Source: Xanthobacteraceae bacterium (GTDB taxonomy: Bacteria; Pseudomonadota; Alphaproteobacteria; Rhizobiales; Xanthobacteraceae). From it: a stretch of 5,744 nucleotides of DNA. The position numbers and the translations under genes were made by a program. The stretch lies in assembly GCA_030037185.1 (NCBI GenBank), contig JASHRR010000236.1, forward strand, positions 1 to 5,744, in the 5' to 3' direction. A model generated the notes under the pieces. It had not been told where the DNA came from and ran no database searches. It saw only the letters and a program-made list of their open reading frames with translations. Below are positions 1-5,667 of this stretch, in pieces; position 1 is the stretch's first letter, and each line of letters begins with the position of its first letter.

Positions 1-26
1 AGGAAAGCGGCTTACAACGCGCATTG

Positions 27-49
27 CAGAGCGTACGAGGGATGCTCTG
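27..49 (+). promoter_or_regulatory. inverted repeat upstream of the precursor gene
   Basis: Bases 27-34 pair with 42-49 to give an 8-bp stem with one G-T pair (33 with 43) around a 7-base loop. It lies 40 bases before the precursor ATG. It could be an operator, a 5' UTR structure or the tail end of an upstream terminator. No convincing -35/-10 pair is visible in bases 1-76, so the promoter may lie before the window. Function is inferred only from position. Confidence 0.25.
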
Positions 50-88
50 AACGCTGAACCATTTGCTTCCAGCATTGAGGAGCTCACT

Positions 89-577
89 ATGCTGCGTGCG
101 AGACAAGCCGCGAAGCGAAGGGCTGCCAAGAAAACTGTGCCTGTGTTGGGAGCTGCCGGGTTTTCGCTGGCGCTAGCGGGGGGCGCGGCCGCGACCACCA
201 ACGGTCCGGCGGCAGATGTCCGGCCGGCGCCTGCCGCGCCAAATCACGAAATTATCCTCGGCGAAGAGGAAATCTCCGACGTCAGTCTGGCGACGTTCTA
301 TGTTTTCGATACGGATAATCCCGGAACAGGCAACGCAGGCGTGCAGCTTGCCGGAGGCTGCTTCGGCTGCGGCGGTTGCCGGGGATGTCGAGGCTGCGGC
401 TGCCGGGGTTGCGGTTTTGGTTGCCGCGGTTGCTCGTGCGGATCCTGCGGCTGGTCGTGCTCGTGCTCCTGCGGGTCCTGCGGGTCCTGCGGCTGGTCCT
501 GCTCCTGTTCCTGCTCGTGTTCCTGTTCCTGCTCGTGTTCTTGCTCGTGTTCTTGCTCGTGCTGCTGCTGCTGGTGA
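89..577 (+). CDS. TOMM (azol(in)e-containing RiPP) precursor peptide, Cys/Ser/Gly-rich core
   Basis: This is the substrate peptide for the adjacent cyclodehydratase. The start is ATG at 89, with GAGGAG at 77-82 and a 6-base spacer. Residues 1-90 act as the leader and contain no Cys: a basic stretch (3-15), a hydrophobic Ala/Gly/Leu segment (17-35), then an acidic and aromatic stretch (54-74, with EEEISDVSLATFYVF at 59-73) that is a likely recognition site for the RRE domain. The core begins at about C91 after Gly89-Gly90, a possible cleavage site. Residues 91-103 follow a C-x-x period. Later residues shift to GSC and GWSC blocks, then to eleven Ser-Cys pairs (137-158), Cys159-161 and Trp162. 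I count 30 Cys and 18 Ser in 72 core residues, with no Thr. Repeated CXX cores next to YcaO genes are known from heterocycloanthracin-like TOMMs. The leader also resembles rhizobial TOMM precursors as I recall them, but I could not check this. The other frames here stay open only because the repeat lacks stops. Confidence 0.9.
   Translation: MLRARQAAKRRAAKKTVPVLGAAGFSLALAGGAAATTNGPAADVRPAPAAPNHEIILGEEEISDVSLATFYVFDTDNPGTGNAGVQLAGGCFGCGGCRGCRGCGCRGCGFGCRGCSCGSCGWSCSCSCGSCGSCGWSCSCSCSCSCSCSCSCSCSCSCCCCW
437..520 (+). repeat. 42-bp tandem duplication within the precursor core
   Basis: Residues 117-130 and 131-144 of the precursor are adjacent copies. The first 12 residues (CGSCGWSCSCSC) are identical, and the corresponding 36 bases differ at four third-codon positions. 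This suggests an in-frame duplication that later drifted at silent sites, so the protein sequence appears to be under selection. Confidence 0.75.
497..571 (+). repeat. 6-bp-period Ser-Cys tract, (TCN TGY)11 plus (TGC)3
   Basis: Twenty-five consecutive codons encode only Ser or Cys. Codons alternate TCC/TCG/TCT with TGC/TGT, so the DNA repeat is imperfect while the peptide repeat is perfect. Two identical 12-base units, TCTTGCTCGTGT-like, sit side by side from 539, the second differing only in its last base. The tract closes with four consecutive TGC codons (560-571). It is a candidate for length change by replication slippage in steps of 6 or 12 bases, which would stay in frame. Confidence 0.85.
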
Positions 578-594
578 TAGACCGGAAGCGCTAT

Positions 595-627
595 CCAACC
601 GCGCAGGCGTAAGTCGTCCGCGGTTGG
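595..627 (+). promoter_or_regulatory. 9-bp inverted repeat between precursor and cyclodehydratase
   Basis: CCAACCGCG at 595-603 pairs perfectly with CGCGGTTGG at 619-627 around a 15-base loop. It begins 17 bases after the precursor stop. No T-run follows, so it is not a classical intrinsic terminator. In TOMM operons such as the streptolysin S operon, a terminator-like element after the precursor gene keeps peptide levels above enzyme levels. A similar attenuating or mRNA-stabilising role is inferred here. A TTGACA lies at 628-633, but no matching -10 follows it. Confidence 0.45.
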
Positions 628-692
628 TTGACATCGCAACGCCATAGCGGTCCCGATTTGAAGCGCACACTGTCGCCGCGATGGGCAACCAC

Positions 693-700
693 GGGAGGAG
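693..700 (+). promoter_or_regulatory. Shine-Dalgarno site that sets the cyclodehydratase start at 705
   Basis: GGGAGGAG ends four bases before ATG 705, with the GGAGG core six bases from it. The earlier in-frame ATG at 681 has no comparable site, and this Shine-Dalgarno lies inside the reading frame that 681 would open. Confidence 0.75.
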
Positions 701-704
701 CCTG

Positions 705-2933
705 ATGCTGCCCAACAGCAAAGACGTGCCGCAGTTCTCTCCCAATTTTACTGTCTACGTGCTGCCGCCTGACGCCGTTTGCCTCTATTCGGAGGACAGG
801 AAGTTTTTCCTCCACGGCCAGCTCTACTGCGCGCTTGCGTCGGCAATTGGAAAAGGGGGGCGGAGCTGTCGGGAGCTCGTTGGCGAGCTGGCGCAGGAGT
901 TTCCATCGGAGAAGATTCAGGAAGCGCTGAAGCGGCTATTCGACCGCCGTTATGTCGTCCCGGCATCACGCGGCTCCGCCGACACCATGGCAGCTTATTG
1001 GGCAAGCCTCGGCCTGGCGCCAGAAATCGCGGCGAGAAATCTGCAGGAATGCCGTGTGTCCATTCAGTCAATCGACGTGCCGGGCGAAACGAAACTCGCC
1101 GCCGCCCTGAGTGAGCTGGGCGTTCGCGTTGCTCAACGCTCTCCTGCCCTGACCATCACGATGGTGAAAGACTATCTTGAAACAGGGCTGGCCGACTTGA
1201 ACCAGCAACATCTGTCCAAACGAACGGCCTGGCTGCTCGTTCAGCCCTCAGGCGTTTTTCCTTTGGTAGGACCCGTGTTCAGCCCGGGCAAGAGCGCCTG
1301 CTGGACCTGCCTTGCCGACCGGATGAAGCGCAATCGGGAGGTCCGAGCGCTGCTCGACCGCGGGGATGCCCGCTGCGTCGCGGTATCGCCTCTGGCTCGA
1401 CATGCGCTCGGACAGACCGGTATCCAGCTTGCTGCCGTGGAAGTCGCGAAAGCGGTCGCCACCGGGTTTCGTACGGAATTGAACGATCACATCATCAGCC
1501 TCGATCTGTCGGGCGCCACCATCGCGAAGCACTACGTGGCGGCCCGCCCGCAATGTCCGGCATGCGGACGCAAGGAATTACGGGATCCCCGCCGTGTGCC
1601 GATGCGGGTCGGGCTTGACGCCAGCGGCAAGCTGGTCATGACGAGCGGCGGATACCGGACCGTTTCGTCGCGCGCAACCGTCACGCGGTTCCGAAAGCAC
1701 GTGAGCCCGCTTACCGGCGTGGTTTCGCGGCTCGAGCGGATCGAGGCCGACTTGCCCTTGAACACGAACTATTTTGCCGCGCACAATTTTTCGGGGCCGG
1801 CCCGTACGGTCAATCAGCTGAGGGCAGGACTGAGGGGCGGCAGCTTCGGCAAGGGCAGTACGGCCGAGCAAGGCGAAGCCAGCGCGCTCATGGAGGCGAT
1901 CGAACGTTACTCCGGGATTTTCCAGGGCGATGAAATCCGAGTGACGCGGCGCTTCACGGATTTTCGGCCCGGCGAAGCCCTCCATCCGAACGACGTCCTC
2001 CTCTTCAGCGACGCCCAATATGGGCGACGCCAGACGCGCGCGCTCGATGCGGGCCATTCGCACATGGTCCCGCCCCCGTTCGACCCGTCGGCCAAAATAG
2101 AGTGGTCGCCGGTCTGGTCTCTGCGTGACGAAGGCTTCAAATACCTTCCGACCGGGCTTTTGTACTTTTTCTATGGGGTCGGATATCAAGCGGATTCCAA
2201 TGGCTGTGCAGCCGGCAATACGCTCGAGGAAGCCGTCGTCCAGGGTTTCCTCGAGCTAGTGGAGCGGGACGCATATGCAATCTGGTGGTATAACCGCCTG
2301 CCGCGCCGAGAACTGGATCTCGAGCAGTTCGACGACCCCTACGTGCGCGATCTGCAAACCCAGCTTGCCGAATCTGGACGCCGGCTTTGGGTGCTCGATG
2401 TTGCCAGCGATCTCGCGATCCCGGCCTTTGTGGCCGTAACGCACTGGATGCAGAATGGTAAAGAAAATATCGAGTTTGGTTCTGGCGCGCATTTTGACGC
2501 CCGCATCGCGCTGCTGCGGGCAGTGACCGAACTCAACCAATTCTTGTCGATCGGTCTGATGGGGGGCGGGACGGGTGAAAGATCAAGCCTCGACGGCTCT
2601 ACTCCGTTCCGGCTGCAGGACCATCCCTTCTTGACGCCAAGCGGCAATTCGATGATCCAACTCAGTTCGGATTCGAAGTTTGGCCGTCTCGACTCGCGCG
2701 AGCAGGTCAGCGCCTGCGTGCGTGCCGCCAAGCAAGCGGGCCTCGATTTCCTCGTGCTCGATCAGACGCGGCCCGACATCGACGTTCCGGTTGTGAGAGT
2801 GATCGTTCCGGGACTGCGGCATTTCTATCGCCGCTTCGCGCCGGGCCGGCTTTATGATGTGCCGGTCAAGCTCGGATTGCGAGACCGGTCACTCCCGGAG
2901 GACGAACTCAATCCCAATCACCCCCATACGTGA
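705..2933 (+). CDS. fused TOMM cyclodehydratase: RRE + E1-like + YcaO domains
   Basis: This 742-residue cytoplasmic enzyme should bind the precursor leader and use ATP to convert core Cys/Ser to thiazolines/oxazolines. Numbering is from ATG 705; an in-frame ATG at 681 would add eight residues. Residues about 10-85 look like a winged-helix RRE (PqqD-like). Residues about 110-300 form the E1-like/SagC-like part, with CWTC (199-202) and CPAC (284-287) as a likely structural zinc site. The YcaO domain (about 350-742, PF02624/SagD-type) shows GKGSTAEQGEASALMEAIER (382-401) and NGCAAGNTLEEAVVQGFLEL (499-518), followed by VERD (519-522), all typical of the ATP/Mg site. TELNQ (608-612) and DQTRPDIDVPVVRVIVPGLR (686-705) are also family-typical. 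Its length matches fused PatD/LynD-type enzymes. The C-terminus reads ELNPNHPHT, not a clean PxPxP. It follows the precursor by 127 bases and is probably co-transcribed. Confidence 0.95.
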   Translation: MLPNSKDVPQFSPNFTVYVLPPDAVCLYSEDRKFFLHGQLYCALASAIGKGGRSCRELVGELAQEFPSEKIQEALKRLFDRRYVVPASRGSADTMAAYWASLGLAPEIAARNLQECRVSIQSIDVPGETKLAAALSELGVRVAQRSPALTITMVKDYLETGLADLNQQHLSKRTAWLLVQPSGVFPLVGPVFSPGKSACWTCLADRMKRNREVRALLDRGDARCVAVSPLARHALGQTGIQLAAVEVAKAVATGFRTELNDHIISLDLSGATIAKHYVAARPQCPACGRKELRDPRRVPMRVGLDASGKLVMTSGGYRTVSSRATVTRFRKHVSPLTGVVSRLERIEADLPLNTNYFAAHNFSGPARTVNQLRAGLRGGSFGKGSTAEQGEASALMEAIERYSGIFQGDEIRVTRRFTDFRPGEALHPNDVLLFSDAQYGRRQTRALDAGHSHMVPPPFDPSAKIEWSPVWSLRDEGFKYLPTGLLYFFYGVGYQADSNGCAAGNTLEEAVVQGFLELVERDAYAIWWYNRLPRRELDLEQFDDPYVRDLQTQLAESGRRLWVLDVASDLAIPAFVAVTHWMQNGKENIEFGSGAHFDARIALLRAVTELNQFLSIGLMGGGTGERSSLDGSTPFRLQDHPFLTPSGNSMIQLSSDSKFGRLDSREQVSACVRAAKQAGLDFLVLDQTRPDIDVPVVRVIVPGLRHFYRRFAPGRLYDVPVKLGLRDRSLPEDELNPNHPHT

Positions 2934-3217
2934 GTTTCGTCCTTGGCTTGCGCGAAGCGGAATCAGCAAGAGCGAAAGCTTCCGAGCCAACTCCCACGCC
3001 GCAGCCTCTCGCGGACGGAAAGCAGCGTCACCTCGCAGGGGGCAACTTAGCGAGCCTTGGAACGTTCGGTGCGAGCGCAGCGGAGGCCGCCCTCAGGCCC
3101 TTGTCAGCGCCAGTGAAGACCCGTGAGGTTCACTGGCGACTTATTCCTGCGGCAAGCGCCAAGTGGTCGGCCGCTCGTACGGCCGGGTGTGCTCGCCGAC
3201 TCCGCATTCTTAAGTGA
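2930..3217 (+). CDS. weak candidate small ORF overlapping the cyclodehydratase stop (GTGA)
   Basis: A 95-codon frame opens with GTG at 2930 and shares GTGA with the cyclodehydratase stop, an arrangement often seen in translationally coupled genes. Against it, there is no Shine-Dalgarno near the GTG, the sequence is Ala/Arg-rich with no recognisable motif, third positions look less GC-biased than in the upstream gene, and a strong hairpin (3108-3138) falls inside it. It is probably non-coding and is listed because of the overlap. Confidence 0.15.
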   Translation: MSFVLGLREAESARAKASEPTPTPQPLADGKQRHLAGGNLASLGTFGASAAEAALRPLSAPVKTREVHWRLIPAASAKWSAARTAGCARRLRILK

Positions 3218-3700
3218 CAGACGAGCCCAAATACCTGTTTTTCTTACCGTCAGATCACCAAGTCATTTTCATCATGATAAAGTACGTGTCTTGACCCGTT
3301 TGCGCCCGGCGCGCTGGCTATAGACCCGCCGAAGAACGTATCCGGTCCGAACCTCCGGTTGTCGAAATTTCGGCTTTCTCAAGAGTCGCCAAGATGTTCG
3401 CGGGTGCGGCGGTCATCAGCTCGATAAGGTGCCTGCTTGCCGCCCCGGCAGCGCCATCACGGCTGACCTGCTGCACTCACCGCGCCTTCAAGATCTCGTT
3501 CAACGGTCGCGATGGCCGCTTGATCAGTATGAACAGGCCCGATAACGGGAGCAGCAAACGTTACGGCCCTCGACCGGAAGCCAACCAGTATCGCGACAGA
3601 CCAAATGTGCGAGCGAAGGCGTTATTGTTGGTCATTGGTCCGTTGACCGATGTAGAAACCGCTTGTTGTCGGACATTGCGGCTCAGGATGAGGCGAGACG
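2934..3700. other. gene-poor interval after the TOMM locus
   Basis: No gene is well supported in these 767 bases. I looked for a SagB-type dehydrogenase, protease or transporter in all frames and saw none. The interval contains the hairpin at 3108-3138, an AT-richer patch around 3235-3300 with the palindrome ATCATGAT (3271-3278), and the palindrome CGAAATTTCG (3363-3372). Just before the next gene, GGTCA (3630-3634) and TGACC (3644-3648) form a short inverted pair that could be an operator. Confidence 0.6.
3108..3138 (+). terminator. 10-bp perfect hairpin, possible end of the TOMM transcript
   Basis: CGCCAGTGAA (3108-3117) pairs perfectly with TTCACTGGCG (3129-3138) around an 11-base loop. 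It sits 174 bases past the cyclodehydratase stop. The following bases (ACTTATTCCT) are only mildly T-rich, so intrinsic termination is uncertain. It could instead be a 3'-end stabiliser or part of a small RNA. Confidence 0.35.
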
Positions 3701-4072
3701 ATGTTGCCCCTATCGCTGTCAGTTCGTCATGGCCGCATTCGCTGCGGTTCGCTCGTGATCGCCGTTGCGGTCATTGCGATCGTCGCGGCCCGCGCGGCCG
3801 AACCGCCGCCGTCATGTGCGAATCGCCCGGCGGACCCGACATTGCCGTCAGCCGATATCTTGCCGAAGGCGCCGGCGAAGCCGCCCGTGCCGGCGAACGA
3901 TCCGGCAGTCCAGACGCAGCCGGTGGGTTGCGCGGAGTGGACCGATCGCTGCGTCACCTGCCGACGCGACGCCGGAAAGACCATATGCTCCAATATCGGA
4001 ATCGCCTGCCAGGCCCAGGCGGTGGAGTGCCTGCGCAGCGAGCCCGCACAGGAGAAGAGACAAGGGAATTGA
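3701..4072 (+). CDS. small exported Cys-rich protein of unknown function
   Basis: This is a 123-residue protein starting at ATG 3701, with GAGG at 3690-3693 seven bases upstream. Basic residues at 9-14 precede a hydrophobic run (17-30), and A30-R31-A32 fits a signal peptidase I site, so export to the periplasm is likely. Residues 33-75 are Pro/Ala-rich and look like an unstructured linker. The C-terminal module (77-110) has six Cys at 77, 84, 87, 96, 103 and 110, starting CAEWTDRCVTC, which could form three disulfides. I recall similar short exported proteins in Bradyrhizobium genomes but know no function. It follows the TOMM enzyme on the same strand at 767 bases distance, so a shared operon is unlikely. 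A 240-codon frame (3394-4116) overlaps it in another phase and lacks a start signal. Confidence 0.72.
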   Translation: MLPLSLSVRHGRIRCGSLVIAVAVIAIVAARAAEPPPSCANRPADPTLPSADILPKAPAKPPVPANDPAVQTQPVGCAEWTDRCVTCRRDAGKTICSNIGIACQAQAVECLRSEPAQEKRQGN

Positions 4073-4643
4073 CGGGCTGCGTTCCTAACAAGCGGCCATT
4101 CGCGTGTTTCCAGTAATCTAACCGCACTGGCGAGCAAACCTCGGCGCCAGGTCGGCCTCATCCGCGCTGGGGCCGGGACGCTGCGGGGACGGGCCGAGAA
4201 AGCCGAGGCTGTTCGATCGACGTTGGCGCAATCCTGATGCATCCGCGAATTCCCGGAACGAGTGGTGTAGCGCCAATGGTGTTGGGGGGGGGCTCCTCAA
4301 AAACGCCCTTGAGGTCGGTTTTAAATTTCTCATCTCCGAAATCGCGACCGAGTTCATCCTAAGGTTGTCCTGCGGCTCGCTCACACCGCAATGAGGACGT
4401 CGAGCGAGCCTGCCGGCGCTCACGAAAAATCCGCCGTGGCACCGAGTTTGCAGTGTGGAGGAACCCAGAGCTCGCGATGTTTGCCAATCCCTTGCCTTCA
4501 TCGTGGACCAAACCGCATGGCGCCTCTCTTGTTGCCCGCAATGTGAGTGACATTGCGTAGCGGCGTTGCGCTAGTCGATCCGTTTGCTTAACGCGGAATC
4601 CCACGAAAAACATGCGGTGGGCGGTCGAGCCGCAACTCGTAAG
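4073..4643. other. convergent intergenic region without supported genes
   Basis: The exported-protein gene ends on the left and the amidohydrolase gene ends on the right, so the region must hold the 3' ends of both transcripts. It contains a run of nine G (4284-4292), the hairpin at 4295-4314 and an inverted CCCAC/GTGGG pair (4600-4604 with 4617-4621) near the amidohydrolase stop. Open frames on the - strand (4118-4501, 4359-4613) overlap each other and have no recognisable motifs. They may be decayed coding remnants or chance. Confidence 0.55.
4295..4322 (+). terminator. hairpin followed by T-rich sequence
   Basis: CCTCAA (4295-4300) pairs with TTGAGG (4309-4314) around an 8-base loop, followed by TCGGTTTT and then AAATTT. 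It directly follows the nine-G run. The stem is short and partly A/T, and it lies over 220 bases beyond the exported-protein stop, so a terminator role is only possible. Confidence 0.25.
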
Positions 4644-5597
4644 TTACGCCACCATCTCGCCCGCCATTGACAGCTTCAATAGCCGCGCCGCATTGCGCCA
4701 GAACACCGCGTCGCGCTCGCGCGGCGGCAGGTTGAGGTCTTCAATAAGCTTGATGGCACGCGGCTTGAGGGAGGTGAGCGGCGGCGCATCGCTGCCATAG
4801 AGCACGTGGTCGGCGCCGACGGTGTCGAGCACCAGACGCGCTGCGGGAGCGTGATAGGTCACACTGTCAAAATGCATCATTCGCAGATAATGGCTTGGCG
4901 CGTGGTTGATCTTCATCGGCGCATAGGGCCCGAGGAAAAACGCCTCCTCCTGCAGCTCATAGGCATAGTCGAGCCGACCGATCACCTCGCAGATGCCGCC
5001 GCCTCCGTGCGAAGCCACGATCTTGATCCGCGGAAAATCCTCCAGAATCCCGCGCACGATCAGCCGCGACAGCGCGAGACAGAGGTCGGCCGGGCGGCCG
5101 ACACTGGAGGCAAGACGATACTCCTTCATGCGCTGTTCGCCGAAGCCGACATGGGGCGGGTGGATCATCACCGGGATGTCGAGGTCCTGCACCAGTTCCC
5201 AGAAGCCGCGCGCCTCATCGTCGTCCGGATAGTGTCCCTTGTGGCTCGAATTGATGAGCGCACCCTTGAGATTGAGGTCCCGGATGGCCCGCTCCAGCTC
5301 CTTCAGATGCGCCGGCCCGCCGCATGGCGTCGCCATTGCCAAGCAATAAAGCGTGCCCTGCTGGGCGTTCTGGATTTCGGCGGCGTAGTCGTTCCAGCGC
5401 GCGATCGCCTTCAATTCATCCTTGGCGTCCTTGTCGCGCAGGTAATGCGCGGCATTGCTCACCACGCTCACTGCGAGACCCGCCTGATGATGGGCGGCGA
5501 GCACATTTTCCACTGTCATGGGACAGCGGCCACCCCAGAAGGGGCTCGCAGCCGCTTCTTCGGGCGGATAAACATGGGTGTGCCATTCGATGATCAC
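4644..5597 (-). CDS. amidohydrolase family protein, ACMSD-like (Amidohydro_2)
   Basis: This 317-residue TIM-barrel metal hydrolase/decarboxylase belongs to the family of aminocarboxymuconate-semialdehyde decarboxylase (PF04909). Visible metal and active-site motifs in the usual order are HTH (His6, His8), MIHPPH (His146), ASHGGGG (His197) and YGSDAPP (Asp270). The C-terminal RNAARLLKL (301-309) is also typical. Length fits the family. The start is GTG at 5597-5595, with AGGAG at 5608-5604 and a six-base spacer; no better upstream start is seen. The exact substrate cannot be read from the sequence: ACMSD-like proteins act on varied carboxylic or aromatic ring-cleavage compounds. The codon pattern is strong enough that a 308-codon frame (4806-5732) stays open on the opposite strand, which is a shadow. 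It is convergent with the exported-protein gene and shows no functional link to the TOMM locus. Confidence 0.92.
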   Translation of the reverse strand: MIIEWHTHVYPPEEAAASPFWGGRCPMTVENVLAAHHQAGLAVSVVSNAAHYLRDKDAKDELKAIARWNDYAAEIQNAQQGTLYCLAMATPCGGPAHLKELERAIRDLNLKGALINSSHKGHYPDDDEARGFWELVQDLDIPVMIHPPHVGFGEQRMKEYRLASSVGRPADLCLALSRLIVRGILEDFPRIKIVASHGGGGICEVIGRLDYAYELQEEAFFLGPYAPMKINHAPSHYLRMMHFDSVTYHAPAARLVLDTVGADHVLYGSDAPPLTSLKPRAIKLIEDLNLPPRERDAVFWRNAARLLKLSMAGEMVA

Positions 5598-5619
5598 GTC
5601 CGTCTCCTGCCCGTTGCCG

Positions 5620-5667
5620 CTAATTCATTGCCATATTGTCATCACCGCGGGGGACACGCGAAAACAT
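5620..5667 (-). CDS. possible 15-codon leader peptide upstream of the amidohydrolase
   Basis: On the - strand, AGGAGG (5681-5676) stands eight bases before ATG (5667-5665). It opens a frame of 15 codons, MFSRVPRGDDNMAMN, that stops at TAG 5622-5620, 22 bases before the amidohydrolase GTG. A perfect ribosome site with correct spacing is unusual for non-coding DNA. The same frame stays open to the window edge, so this could instead be the end of an upstream gene with an internal ribosome-site-like sequence; the other two - strand frames are also open there. Confidence 0.25.
   Translation of the reverse strand: MFSRVPRGDDNMAMN

Noticed and set aside
1..40. GGAAA near base 2 as part of an EcfG-type promoter
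   Set aside because: The only nearby CGTA-like -10 is about 25 bases away instead of 16-17, and the -35 lacks the final C.
628..660. TTGACA at 628-633 as a promoter for the cyclodehydratase gene
   Set aside because: No acceptable -10 lies 16-18 bases downstream, and the site overlaps the base of the hairpin region.
173..745. Long - strand frame (190 codons) and other frames (298-645 -, 216-647 +, 376-612 +) across the precursor core
   Set aside because: The Ser-Cys repeat has no stops in these phases, giving low-complexity Gln/Glu/His, Ala/Arg or Leu/Val strings. Only the frame from 89 has a good ribosome site, a non-repetitive leader and a matching enzyme.
3289..3325. TTGACC followed by CTATAG as a promoter
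   Set aside because: The spacing is more than 20 bases, too long for a sigma-70-type promoter, and no clear gene start follows closely.
3394..4116. 240-codon + strand frame
   Set aside because: It has no ribosome site and Arg/Cys-rich sequence without motifs, and it overlaps the better-supported exported protein gene in another phase.
3727..4242. 171-codon - strand frame opposite the exported protein
   Set aside because: It mirrors the coding strand gene, has no recognisable motif, and does not fit the signal peptide and Cys module seen on the + strand.
4118..4613. Overlapping - strand frames (4118-4501 and 4359-4613)
   Set aside because: No ribosome sites or family motifs; composition resembles intergenic or decayed sequence. 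I could not support a pseudogene of any named family.
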